Positions 6,386 through 13,976 of a DNA stretch of 38,160 nt are shown one piece after another. The stretch is from UBA3792 sp964426415 (GTDB lineage Bacteria > Bacillota > Clostridia > Christensenellales > CAG-138). Position 1 is the stretch's first letter, and the number at the start of each line of letters is the position of its first letter. The notes beneath the pieces are model-generated. The model saw only the letters and a program-made list of their open reading frames with translations. It did not search any database and had not been told where the DNA came from. The stretch spans positions 1-38,160 of the forward strand of contig CAYRQM010000017.1 of NCBI GenBank assembly GCA_964426415.1, read 5' to 3'. The position numbers and the translations under genes are program-made.

Positions 6386-7810
6386 TCAGCGCTTACGCAT
6401 TCTCCTCAACAGAAACACGCCAAGCACAACCGCAGCAGCGGCAATCGTACCAAGCACGATCCAAAGCCAATTTCCGTCGGTGCGATCCGCAGTTTCGACC
6501 GCATCGGGCGCATCCGTCGGCTGCGGCACGGGTGTGGCGGCAGAATCCGAACGGGCTTGTGCGGGAACCGCGGTGGCTTTTGGCGTGGCGGTGGGCGTGG
6601 GCGTGGGCACGGGCGTGGGCGTCGGCTCGTATCGTTTGGACAGCACATCGGTTGGAATGTTCTCAAAGAAGCTCAATCCATGTTCCTCAGCGCCCACCGT
6701 GGAGAGGAACAGCCCCCAAAGATGGTCGTCAAAGGTGCCCGACACATGAACCGACGGATAGTGGTCGTGCTGCGAAACATGGCAGTCCAGCCCGATCTGC
6801 GCGACCTCGTTGGCGGTTTTTCCGTCGTAAGAGGCAAGCGGACGGTCGAAGTCGAAGCGCACGGCGTCCTTTGTATACATGTGCAGATAGCATTTGTGCA
6901 CCTGCCAGTAAACGGTCTCCTGCCCTTCCAAAGGAAACAGGGCATCGCTTGCCGCATCCTTCACGGCAAACCGCAGCGCACGGGACGCCACAAAATGAGC
7001 GCCATGCCCGTACTCGCCATTTGTGTCGTGGGTCACCACGACCAAGGGACGATAGACGCGCAACAGCGTAACAATTTTGCGCTCGATGGAAGTCCATCCG
7101 CCCCAAACGCGGATTTGGTCGTCCATGTTTTCCGCTAAGATGTCCCGATAGCCCAAGAAGATGGGTGCGTTGCGCACGCCGATCGCCCAAAGTCCCGCCA
7201 AGCCTTCCTCCATGCGTGCGCGGGAAGCGGCGAAGTACACCACCTGCACGTTGCGCCCTTCGGCAATGCAGGTTGGCAGGACGCCGCCCATAAAGACCAG
7301 CTCGTCGTCGCAGTGCGCGGAAAACAGCATCAAATCGACGCCCGGTGCGGGACGCTGCCATTGCTGCAAATCCTGCGGCAGTTCGCCCAAGCCGAACACC
7401 CGAAAGCCGCAAAGCCGTTCGCCTTCGGGACAACCAAGCGTGAGCGAGGTCGCATCATCAGGAATGGAAAGATAGTCGTTGAGCGCATAGGGATCGTCAA
7501 AAAGGGTTTTGTTCTCGCCGTTGGCAAAGCTGACCCAATATTTATCCGGAATGTCCAGCCACTCCAGAAGAATCCCGCCGCATACGGCGTCTTCCCAACG
7601 AATCGTAAGAACGCGGTCGGGCGGCAGTTCCACCCAAGTGCCAACATCGTTGTCGGAAAGCGTTGCAAGGGTATCTCCATCCGCATCGCCGTCGATATGG
7701 CAGCATGCAGTCAAATCCTGCGCGTCCGCATCTGCGCGGACGGCAGAAATGGGAAGAATAAGCAGAATCGCAAGCAGCGCGATTCCCCATGCAGCCAACC
7801 TTCGTTTCAA
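6386..7810 (-). CDS. Surface-anchored PIG-L/LmbE-family deacetylase
   Basis: A 474-aa protein. A TTG start at 7810 after GGAGGT gives a clean signal peptide (KRRLAAWGIALLAILLILP...AVRA); an upstream start at 7867 would precede the promoter. Residues about 30-130 look like a discoidin/F5-8-type beta domain. A PIG-L domain follows, with FSAHCDDELVFMGG (family AHPDDE; the Pro is Cys here) and THDTNGEYGHGAHF, which supply the zinc ligands and the catalytic Asp. The C-terminus is a Pro/Thr linker, a transmembrane helix and RRMRKR. So it is an exported, membrane-anchored enzyme that probably removes an N-acetyl group from a sugar conjugate outside the cell. It appears monocistronic, and the substrate is unknown. 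Confidence 0.85.
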   Translation of the reverse strand: MKRRLAAWGIALLAILLILPISAVRADADAQDLTACCHIDGDADGDTLATLSDNDVGTWVELPPDRVLTIRWEDAVCGGILLEWLDIPDKYWVSFANGENKTLFDDPYALNDYLSIPDDATSLTLGCPEGERLCGFRVFGLGELPQDLQQWQRPAPGVDLMLFSAHCDDELVFMGGVLPTCIAEGRNVQVVYFAASRARMEEGLAGLWAIGVRNAPIFLGYRDILAENMDDQIRVWGGWTSIERKIVTLLRVYRPLVVVTHDTNGEYGHGAHFVASRALRFAVKDAASDALFPLEGQETVYWQVHKCYLHMYTKDAVRFDFDRPLASYDGKTANEVAQIGLDCHVSQHDHYPSVHVSGTFDDHLWGLFLSTVGAEEHGLSFFENIPTDVLSKRYEPTPTPVPTPTPTATPKATAVPAQARSDSAATPVPQPTDAPDAVETADRTDGNWLWIVLGTIAAAAVVLGVFLLRRMRKR

Positions 7811-7850
7811 AAATACCTCCAACGTGCCCAAGTACAGGCGCGATACCGTT

Positions 7851-7880
7851 ATTGTAAACGCAGGCAAGGGCGCTTGTCAA
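7851..7880 (-). promoter_or_regulatory. Promoter of the PIG-L gene
   Basis: On the minus strand, TTGACA (7875-7880), an 18-bp spacer and TACAAT (7851-7856). The predicted +1 is near 7844, giving a leader of about 34 nt that contains GGAGGT before the TTG start at 7810. This supports the short start. Confidence 0.8.
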
Positions 7881-7935
7881 TTCCTGTCGAAGCCTTTTTT
7901 AGCGGGAAGGGGGTTTGCGGAGGCGCTTGGCACAC

Positions 7936-7964
7936 AAAAAACGATTGTCCCGAAGGACAATCGT
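7936..7964 (-). terminator. Terminator of the amidohydrolase operon
   Basis: ACGATTGTCC-TTCG-GGACAATCGT, a perfect 10-bp stem with a stable TTCG tetraloop on the minus strand, followed by six T. It lies 15 bp beyond the stop of the YtcJ-like gene. Confidence 0.9.
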
Positions 7965-7978
7965 TAAATCTGTTGCAA

Positions 7979-9565
7979 TCAAGTGCGGGCGGAATACAGG
8001 ACTTGATCCTTGAGAATCGTTTGCATCACGCGAATGGTGTGCAGCTCGGCGGTGGGCACGGCAAGCGGGTTCCGGTCCAGCACCACAAAATCGGCGTCCT
8101 TGCCTGCCGCGATGCTGCCCTTGCGGTTTTCCTCAAAGGATTGCCACGCGGCGTTGACTGTCACCGCCTTCAGCGCTTCGAAGACGGGAATGCGCTCCTC
8201 CGCGCCCAACAGCACGCCGTTCTTGGTCACGCGGCTGACGGCGCATTGGATTGTCTCGAACATATCGGGCAGAATGACAGGGGAATCCTGATGGAAGGTA
8301 AAGCGAATGCCTGCGCGCAGCGCCGACGCGGTGGGGCTGATGGCGGATGCCCGCGCCATGCCGAAGCTTTGGATGTGGACGTCGCCCCAATGATAGAGAT
8401 GCGCCACAAAGAAGGACGGCGTAACGCCCAATCGCTTGACCTGCACCAGTTGGTCGCGTCCCAAAAGCTGCCCGTGAATCAGCACGGGACGCAGCGCGGC
8501 GATGTTGCACCGCCTGCCGACCCGTTCCAACGCGTCCAAAAACTGCTGCGCGGCGGCGTCGCCGTTGCAATGCGCCAAAATTTGCATGTTGTGCGCGACC
8601 GCCGTTTCGATTGCTTCGACCACCTCGGCGTCCTGCATGGTGCCATAGCCGCAATAGCCGTCCGCAGCGCCCACATAGGGCGTGCGCAACCAAGCGGTGC
8701 GGCCCTGCGGCGAACCGTCCAAAAATATCTTGTAGCCGCCAATCTTGAAATGCCCGTCGTATTTGCCGACGGCGTTTGGAAACGCGGCAAACAGCGCATC
8801 CGCGTCGGCCAAGGACGCATACGCCACCAAGTCCGTTTTGAGCAGGTCGTGCGAAAGCAGCGCTTGGTACAGCGGAATCATCTCCTTGACGGTCATGCCC
8901 TCTTGGATGGTGGGAATTCCGTGGGCAAGATAACAATCCTGCGCGGCTTGATACGCGCCCAAAAGCGCCGCCCCGTCGGGGGTGGGCACCTGCTTGAGAT
9001 AAGCAAAGAAGGCGTTTTCTTCCAAATAGCCCGTCGGTTCGCCGGATGCGACTTCGATTCTGCCGCCCTGCGGAACAGGCGCTGCGGCGGTGATGCCGAG
9101 CTTTTTCAGCGCCAAGGTGTTGAGCATTCCGACGTGTCCCGACGCGTGCTGCAGCAGCAGCGGATTGCGCGGCGCGCACGCATCCAAAAGGGCGCGGGTG
9201 GGGTGCTGCCGCTCTGCCAGCGCGTTGTGGTCGTAGCCCTTTGCAATCACCCATTCGCCGGGTGCGATGTTGTGGTCGGATAGAAAAGTGCGGATACGGC
9301 TTGCAATCTCGTCAAAGTCGGCGGCTTCGTCCAACGCCACCTGCAAAAGGGAGGCGGCAAAGGAGGAAAGATGGCTGTGCGCATCGACAAACGCGGGCAT
9401 AAGCGTGCAGCCGTCCAAATCGTACAGCTGAGCGTCGGGCGCGTTTTGCAGCAGCCGATTCCTTGCGCCGACCGCCAAGATTTTGCCGTCTTCCGTGCAG
9501 ACCGCTTCCGCCATGATGGGCGTCGCCATGGTCAGGATCGTGCCGTTGCAATAGATGCGTTTCAT
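7979..9565 (-). CDS. YtcJ-type metal-dependent amidohydrolase
   Basis: A 528-aa member of the amidohydrolase_3 (YtcJ) group of the amidohydrolase superfamily. An N-terminal beta-sandwich segment (CNGTILTM...DGKILAVG) leads to the metal site PAFVDAHSHL. A GYDHNAL stretch and HASGHVGMLN follow, then LAHCNGDAAAQQFLDAL and VLIHGQLLGRDQL. A C-terminal FVVLDRNPLAVP strand completes the small domain. These are cytosolic TIM-barrel hydrolases of cyclic amides and related bonds; the substrate cannot be told. The ATG at 9565 follows GGAGGTGG at good spacing. The gene lies 55 bp after the methyltransferase and probably shares the SpoIID-like promoter, ending at the TTCG-loop terminator. Confidence 0.85.
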   Translation of the reverse strand: MKRIYCNGTILTMATPIMAEAVCTEDGKILAVGARNRLLQNAPDAQLYDLDGCTLMPAFVDAHSHLSSFAASLLQVALDEAADFDEIASRIRTFLSDHNIAPGEWVIAKGYDHNALAERQHPTRALLDACAPRNPLLLQHASGHVGMLNTLALKKLGITAAAPVPQGGRIEVASGEPTGYLEENAFFAYLKQVPTPDGAALLGAYQAAQDCYLAHGIPTIQEGMTVKEMIPLYQALLSHDLLKTDLVAYASLADADALFAAFPNAVGKYDGHFKIGGYKIFLDGSPQGRTAWLRTPYVGAADGYCGYGTMQDAEVVEAIETAVAHNMQILAHCNGDAAAQQFLDALERVGRRCNIAALRPVLIHGQLLGRDQLVQVKRLGVTPSFFVAHLYHWGDVHIQSFGMARASAISPTASALRAGIRFTFHQDSPVILPDMFETIQCAVSRVTKNGVLLGAEERIPVFEALKAVTVNAAWQSFEENRKGSIAAGKDADFVVLDRNPLAVPTAELHTIRVMQTILKDQVLYSART

Positions 9566-9620
9566 GTTTCCACCTCCCATGTAGTTTGACCGCAAGCGTG
9601 CCGCGGTATGCGGGCTGCGG

Positions 9621-10244
9621 TTACAGTTCGATGACGAGCCCGTCGCCGCCCAGCTTTTTCGCTTCGATCAGCGCCAGCCGCGCAACGCCGTTTCGGTGCA
9701 GCAACCGCATCCGCTTCGGCGCAAAACGTGCCGCATCCAAGGCGCGAAACGATTCCGCCAAGCGATTGGACGGATAGCACATCGTCAGCGTGCCGCCATT
9801 TTTCAAAAGCAAGAACGCAAAATTACACCATGTTGCAAGCAGATCGGGCGCGGCATGACGCGCTTTTGCGTGAGCGCCGCAGTCGCCGTCGGTGAAATAG
9901 GGCGGGTTCATCAGCACGCGTGTGAAGTTGCCGTGTCCCAACGCGGCGGGCGCATCCGCTGCGGACAGGACGCGAAAGTCGATGACTTGTCCGTTTTGCG
10001 CTGCGCTGCGCACCGCCAGCGCAATCTGCGCCGCGTCTTGGTCGATGCCCACATAATCGCCGCCGTACAGCGCTTGCGCATACAGACACAGCACGCCGTT
10101 GCCCGTGCCCAAATCGAGCACGCGATCATGCGAATGCAGCGTAGCAAAATGTACCAGCGCGATGGCGTCTTCGTTAAAGCAGCCAAGCGCGTCGTCTTGA
10201 AAAATTCCAATCTGCGGTTCAATCAGCCATTCCCAACGTTCCAT
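9621..10244 (-). CDS. TrmN6/YfiC-like SAM-dependent methyltransferase
   Basis: A 207-aa class I methyltransferase with SAM motif I VLDLGTGNGVLCL, an acidic motif II (YVGIDQD) and the N6-adenine type motif IV NPPYF. The length and the N-terminal QIGIFQDDALGCFNEDAIALVHF match the family that methylates A37 of tRNA1(Val) in E. coli (TrmN6) and Firmicute YabB. In Bacillus, yabB adjoins the rsmI homologue; here rsmI is nearby but in another operon. The start at 10244 lies one base after the stop of the SpoIID-like gene with no Shine-Dalgarno sequence, so translation is probably coupled. The exact target is inferred. Confidence 0.82.
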   Translation of the reverse strand: MERWEWLIEPQIGIFQDDALGCFNEDAIALVHFATLHSHDRVLDLGTGNGVLCLYAQALYGGDYVGIDQDAAQIALAVRSAAQNGQVIDFRVLSAADAPAALGHGNFTRVLMNPPYFTDGDCGAHAKARHAAPDLLATWCNFAFLLLKNGGTLTMCYPSNRLAESFRALDAARFAPKRMRLLHRNGVARLALIEAKKLGGDGLVIEL

Positions 10245-10245
10245 C

Positions 10246-11409
10246 TTAGTCGGCAGGTACCAACACGCCGCCCGACGATGCAGATGGGGAAGGCGCATCG
10301 GTGACGGCGGGGGAGGGCGTTTCGACGGGTTCGGCGGACACGGGCTTGGCGCTTGCATCGAGGGATGCGTAGGGGACAAGCGCAACGCCCGTATAGTAGT
10401 GGAGCAGAATGTCTTGGTAGCTTGCGCCCTGCTGCGCCATGCCGTTGGCACCATTTTGGCTCAAGCCGACGCCGTGCCCATAGCCCTTGGTGTGGAAGAC
10501 GATTCCGTCCTCCGACCAAGTGAGCGTGAACATCGTGCTGTCCAAGGAGAACACACCGCGCAGCTGCTTGCCCGTGATGGTCGTGTTGCCGACGCGCACC
10601 TGTGCGACGCGCCCGCTCGGGTACGTTTCGACAATCGCAAGCATGTCCTTTATGTTTTCTTCGGTCACGCCCGCGTCGGGATACTTCGCCGCAAGCAGCG
10701 CGGCGGCGTCCGCAAACGCGAACGAAACGTCGTCCTCTCGCATGGGCGTTTCATAGGGGCTTTCCACCCCGCGCAGATACGGGATGGCGTTTGCGTAAAT
10801 GTGTTCGGAATCCTCGGTCATGCCGCCCGAACACGCATGGTACAGGGCGTCGATCAAGCTGCCGTCATAAACCAGCACTTCGCCCGCCGTTTCCATCACG
10901 GCAGCCGCGACCTTGTTGTAGTTTGCAACGTAGTCGTCGCCCCAACGCGCCCGCAGCCTGTCCGCATCGGCATAGGCTTGACAACAGGCGCTGCTGGTGC
11001 AGACGGCGGCGTCGGGATGAGCGGCGGAACCGCCGTGGGCGATGTTGTACAGCGCATAGGTGCGCGAAGCCACCGCTTGCGCCTTGAGCGCTTCAAAGGA
11101 ATAGGAAGCGGGCATTTCCGCTGCCACAACGCCCAAGATGTATGCCTCCAAGTCCATCTCCAAAAGCTTGTCCGCCCGATGGTCGTACACGGTGATGCGT
11201 ACCGTTTCCGTCCATTCGTAGTAGGCGTACAAATCGATGCAGGTGGGTGCAGGCGTGGGCGGCGGCGTCACCACGGCAATCGTGCCGCTGTTTTTAGAGC
11301 AGGCAGCCTTGGTGCAGCCGCGCACCAACAGCCCCAGCACGATCAACAGCACCAACAGGATGCCCAACAGCAGCAACAGCCGTTTCCAATTCACTTCATA
11401 CTGTTTCAT
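10246..11409 (-). CDS. SpoIID/LytB-domain peptidoglycan lytic transglycosylase
   Basis: A 387-aa protein with one N-terminal membrane anchor (LLLLLGILLVLLIVLGLLV). The SpoIID domain begins near residue 70: MDLEAYILGVVAAEMPASYSFEALKAQAVASRTYAL with the conserved acidic residue in AAEMP, then ALYHACSGGMTEDSE and the C-terminal GYGHGVGLSQNGANGMAQQG. SpoIID enzymes cut glycan strands outside the membrane, in Bacillus during engulfment. Related proteins occur in non-sporulating cells, so this is not proof of sporulation. The tail is Ser/Pro/Thr-rich. The ATG at 11409 has no ribosome site and lies exactly 6 nt after a TATAAT box. It leads an operon with the methyltransferase and probably the amidohydrolase. 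Confidence 0.88.
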   Translation of the reverse strand: MKQYEVNWKRLLLLLGILLVLLIVLGLLVRGCTKAACSKNSGTIAVVTPPPTPAPTCIDLYAYYEWTETVRITVYDHRADKLLEMDLEAYILGVVAAEMPASYSFEALKAQAVASRTYALYNIAHGGSAAHPDAAVCTSSACCQAYADADRLRARWGDDYVANYNKVAAAVMETAGEVLVYDGSLIDALYHACSGGMTEDSEHIYANAIPYLRGVESPYETPMREDDVSFAFADAAALLAAKYPDAGVTEENIKDMLAIVETYPSGRVAQVRVGNTTITGKQLRGVFSLDSTMFTLTWSEDGIVFHTKGYGHGVGLSQNGANGMAQQGASYQDILLHYYTGVALVPYASLDASAKPVSAEPVETPSPAVTDAPSPSASSGGVLVPAD

Positions 11410-11415
11410 ACACCC

Positions 11416-11421
11416 ATTATA
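11416..11421 (-). promoter_or_regulatory. -10 box of the SpoIID-like gene, +1 at the start codon
   Basis: On the minus strand TATAAT (11416-11421) is followed by six bases (GGGTGT) and the ATG at 11409. Only a weak -35 match is visible, which lowers confidence. The spacing places +1 on the A of ATG. Confidence 0.6.
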
Positions 11422-11446
11422 TGCTACACATGGTAGAAATACCAGT

Positions 11447-11461
11447 CCTTTTTGTGCGGAC
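11447..11461. repeat. 15-bp direct repeat, left copy, flanking the Fic gene
   Basis: CCTTTTTGTGCGGAC occurs here and again, without mismatch, at 12734-12748. The two copies bracket the Fic gene between the divergent SpoIID-like and DnaD-like genes. Its GTGCGGAC half is matched by an inverted GTCCGCAC just downstream (around 11496-11503). Confidence 0.75.
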
Positions 11462-11487
11462 GGGCGGCGCGTGGCGACGAGAAACAA

Positions 11488-11516
11488 TTGTGAAGTCCGC
11501 ACGGTTGTGATATAGA
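11488..11516 (+). promoter_or_regulatory. Promoter of the Fic gene
   Basis: TTGTGA at 11488-11493, a 17-bp spacer and TATAGA at 11511-11516, with +1 near 11523. Unlike the neighbouring promoters it leaves a normal leader of about 50 nt with GGAGG at 11558-11562. Confidence 0.6.
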
Positions 11517-11571
11517 ATAATTAAGAAATGAGAAACAGTCCGAACCCGCGATACCATGGAGGCACAAAGCG

Positions 11572-12543
11572 ATGCAGGATCAGCGTTGGCAGATCGAGTT
11601 AGGGGAATACATCCGTCAGGGCGAACCGAATCAGGCGGAAAAGAGCGAGGCATGGCAGACCGCCATCGGCTTGCAGGATGTTGACGGCTTAAAAACGTCC
11701 GATTATCTGCTGGAAACCGCCAAGGAACACATTGAAGGCAGAATCGACATTGCAGCCGCCCAACGACGGATTGCGCACTATTACGAGCAGCACAGCGTGC
11801 GCCTTGAAAGCGAACCCGACACCAAGGAAGCCGATATTGTATCCGCAAGAATCGCGGCGCTTCTTGGGGAAAAGGCGTTTCGGTTTTCGCCCGTGGAATG
11901 GCAGTCCATCCATCGCCGCCTGTTTGAAGGCGTGTTCGACCATGCAGGCAAAATCCGCACCTATAACATCACAAAGCAAGAATGGGTTTTGAACGGCGAT
12001 ACCGTGACCTATGCGCCCTACGACGGCATCCGTGAGACGATGGACTACGATTTCAATCAAGAAAAGCAGTTCTCCTACGAAGGCTTGTCTGCCGAGGATG
12101 CAGTTCGCCACATCGCAGGATTGACCGCCGGGATATGGCAGATTCATCCGTTTGGAGAGGGCAATACCCGCTCCACCGCCGTGTTGATCATCAAGTACCT
12201 CAAGACCCTCGGCTTTGCCGTCGGCAACGATGTGTACGCGGACAATGCATGGTATTTTCGCAACGCCTTGGTGCGCGCAAACTACAACGACCTCAAGCAC
12301 GGCGTGCATGCCACGACGGAATACTTGGAGCGCTTTTTTGAAAACCTCCTCCTCAACAAACACAACGACCTGAATAACCGCACCATGCATGTTGATTTTG
12401 TGCAAAGCGACGTCCAAAGTGCAATTATTGCACTTTGGATTGCACGTTTGAGGAGTTGGCGGTGCTGCAATTCATTGCAGAGAATCCTTCCATCACACAA
12501 AAAGAACTTGCAGCTAAATTGCAAAAATCCGAGCGCACGGTGA
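11572..12543 (+). CDS. Fic-domain protein (AMP/NMP transferase-like), C-terminus frameshifted
   Basis: A 323-aa product as it stands. The N-terminal region (ELGEYIRQGEPNQAEKSEAWQ) and ADIVSARIAALLGEKAFRFSPVEW match a common Fic subgroup of gut Firmicutes as I recall it. The beta-flap region is AGKIRTYNITKQEWVL, and the active loop is HPFGEGNTRS (family HPFx[DE]GNGR, with the GNTR variant). The catalytic His is present. Fic enzymes transfer a nucleotide moiety to protein hydroxyls and are often toxins or regulators. After about residue 283 (12414-12440) the frame leaves homology; the expected winged helix continues in another frame at 12435-12641. A clear GGAGG precedes the ATG. No separate antitoxin gene is adjacent. 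The catalytic part could still be functional. Confidence 0.85.
   Translation: MQDQRWQIELGEYIRQGEPNQAEKSEAWQTAIGLQDVDGLKTSDYLLETAKEHIEGRIDIAAAQRRIAHYYEQHSVRLESEPDTKEADIVSARIAALLGEKAFRFSPVEWQSIHRRLFEGVFDHAGKIRTYNITKQEWVLNGDTVTYAPYDGIRETMDYDFNQEKQFSYEGLSAEDAVRHIAGLTAGIWQIHPFGEGNTRSTAVLIIKYLKTLGFAVGNDVYADNAWYFRNALVRANYNDLKHGVHATTEYLERFFENLLLNKHNDLNNRTMHVDFVQSDVQSAIIALWIARLRSWRCCNSLQRILPSHKKNLQLNCKNPSAR
12414..12438. repeat. Perfect inverted repeat at the Fic frameshift
   Basis: CCAAAGTGCAA-TTA-TTGCACTTTGG, an 11-bp perfect stem with a 3-nt loop, lies exactly where the Fic catalytic frame and the winged-helix frame part. A partial repetition, TTGCAC, follows at 12440-12445. It may have caused slippage or duplication, or may be a regulatory site. 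Confidence 0.7.
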
Positions 12544-12641
12544 AAACGCGCACGGTCGATTTGCAGGCAAAGGGGCTAATCCGCCGCGTGAACGGCAAGC
12601 GCAGCGGAAAATGGGAAGTCCGAAAAGACCCCAACGCATAA
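12435..12641 (+). pseudogene. Displaced winged-helix tail of the Fic protein
   Basis: A 68-codon open stretch with no ATG and no ribosome site. It begins at TTG and encodes a winged helix (FEELAVLQFIAENPSITQKE...KSERTVKTRTVDLQAKGLI...GKWEV). Fic proteins of this kind commonly end in such a domain in one chain. Here it lies in a different frame from the catalytic part, so it is best read as the C-terminus of the same gene separated by a single frameshift. It could be expressed only by ribosomal frameshifting or by initiation at the TTG. Confidence 0.7.
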
Positions 12642-12733
12642 TTTCCGTTACACAACCATTCCGTTTCAAGGCAGCATCGTTTTCGATGCTTGGCGCTTTC
12701 GATGCAAATTCGCACGGGGAGACAAAAAGCCGC

Positions 12734-12748
12734 CCTTTTTGTGCGGAC
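12734..12748. repeat. 15-bp direct repeat, right copy, flanking the Fic gene
   Basis: An exact second copy of CCTTTTTGTGCGGAC, ending 4 bp before the -35 box of the dnaD-like gene. The interval between the two copies is essentially the Fic gene with its promoter and tail. Confidence 0.75.
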
Positions 12749-12752
12749 ATCG

Positions 12753-12782
12753 TTGCAAACGGCGGAACGTCCGTGCTATAAT
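12753..12782 (+). promoter_or_regulatory. Promoter of the dnaD-dnaC-rsmI operon, +1 at the start codon
   Basis: TTGCAA at 12753-12758, an 18-bp spacer and TATAAT at 12777-12782, then exactly six bases (ACAGAC) to the ATG at 12789. No ribosome site is present. The predicted mRNA is leaderless. Confidence 0.75.
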
Positions 12783-12788
12783 ACAGAC

Positions 12789-13976
12789 ATGCATATTCGG
12801 TTTTCGCCCGAAGCGGCGCGGCGCGAGATCACGCCGATCGACAATCTGTTCTTTCTCACCTACATGCCCGATGCGGACGGCACGTTTGTAAAGGTGTACC
12901 TATACGGGCTGATGCAGTGCTATCATCCGTCGCTGCAGGACGACGTCCTTTCCGAAGCGTTGGGCGTCACCGAGGCGCAGGTGCGCTGCGCGTTCGTGTA
13001 TTGGCAGGCAAAGGGCTTGGTGCGGATTTTGTCCGACGAGCCGTTCGAGGTGGAATACCTGCTTGCCGAGCAGCCTGCGGTGACGACGGCGACGCCGATC
13101 AAGTATCGCGCCTTCCTCGATTCGCTGCACGCGCTTTTGGCGCCGCGCACCTTGGAGCTGCGCGAAATCAAAGCCATGTACGACTGCATCGAGCTGTACG
13201 GGCTGGATCAAGCGACGGTTTTGGAGCTGGCGTCCTACTGCATCGAGCAAAAGGGCAAGCGCGTTTCCACCAACTACATGCTGACCGTGGCGCAGACGTG
13301 GAGCGAAGCGGGCATCGTTACGCCCGAACAAGCACGCGCCTATTTGGACGCGTATCGCGTCAAAAAGCATGGCGCATCCGAGGTGCTGCGCCGTTGGAAC
13401 AAGCGCCGCAAGCCCACGCAGGACGAGATGGACTTGTACGATCGCTGGCAGCGGGAATGGGGCTTCGACGCGGAGGCAATCTTGGCGGTCTGCCCACAGC
13501 TGGTGGGCGTCGCCAATCCCACCTTCCAAATTCTCAACGACCGCCTTCTCGAAATGAAAGAGCAAAGCGCAACCACCGCCGCCGCCATCGAACAGCGTTC
13601 CGAGCAGCAGGGCAGCGCGCGCGAGTTTTGCCGCATGGTCTTTGCGCGGCTTGGCAAGGTAGAGGTTCCCTCCAAGACGGACGTGGCGCAGATTGCGCTG
13701 TTCCGCGAGAAGGGCGTCACCAAAGAGGCGATCTTGGCGGCGGCGGACGAGTGCGCCAACGGCGAGCGCCCGTTTGGACTGCTCAAAAAAATCCTGTCCG
13801 ACTGGGCGAACGCAGGCGTCAAGACCGAGGCACAAGCCATCGAAGCGCTGTCCAAGCATCGGAATAAGCCTACGGCGGGCGGCAAAAAGAACCGTGCCGT
13901 CACGGGCTATCAACAAACGGCGATCACCAAGGAGGACATCCAACACATGATCGTAGACTTGGATCAAGACCTATGA
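12789..13976 (+). CDS. DnaD-like primosome protein
   Basis: A 395-aa protein. The N-terminal 100 residues form a winged-helix type unit (IDNLFFLTYMPDADGTFVKVYLYGL...LGVTEAQVRCAFVYWQAKGLV). Two DnaD/DnaB_2-like helical modules follow (about 110-210 and 280-380), the second containing KGVTKEAILAAADECANG. DnaD-family proteins help load the replicative helicase in Firmicutes. The stop overlaps the start of a DnaC-like loader by ATGA, which supports this role. The frame is open upstream to 12690, but the promoter and the start of homology place the ATG at 12789. It heads the operon. Confidence 0.85.
   Translation: MHIRFSPEAARREITPIDNLFFLTYMPDADGTFVKVYLYGLMQCYHPSLQDDVLSEALGVTEAQVRCAFVYWQAKGLVRILSDEPFEVEYLLAEQPAVTTATPIKYRAFLDSLHALLAPRTLELREIKAMYDCIELYGLDQATVLELASYCIEQKGKRVSTNYMLTVAQTWSEAGIVTPEQARAYLDAYRVKKHGASEVLRRWNKRRKPTQDEMDLYDRWQREWGFDAEAILAVCPQLVGVANPTFQILNDRLLEMKEQSATTAAAIEQRSEQQGSAREFCRMVFARLGKVEVPSKTDVAQIALFREKGVTKEAILAAADECANGERPFGLLKKILSDWANAGVKTEAQAIEALSKHRNKPTAGGKKNRAVTGYQQTAITKEDIQHMIVDLDQDL

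Noticed and set aside
6575..6640. GGGCGT-type tandem repeat as a regulatory element
   Set aside because: It is the coding sequence of the Pro/Thr stalk of the PIG-L protein on the minus strand.
7313..9283. 656-codon open frame on the + strand
   Set aside because: Antisense to the PIG-L and YtcJ-type genes, crosses a strong terminator and two promoters, and shows no domain.
11447..12748. Complete insertion sequence or transposon around Fic
   Set aside because: Only the direct repeat was found. No transposase and no clear terminal inverted repeats are present, so it is left as a possible insertion.
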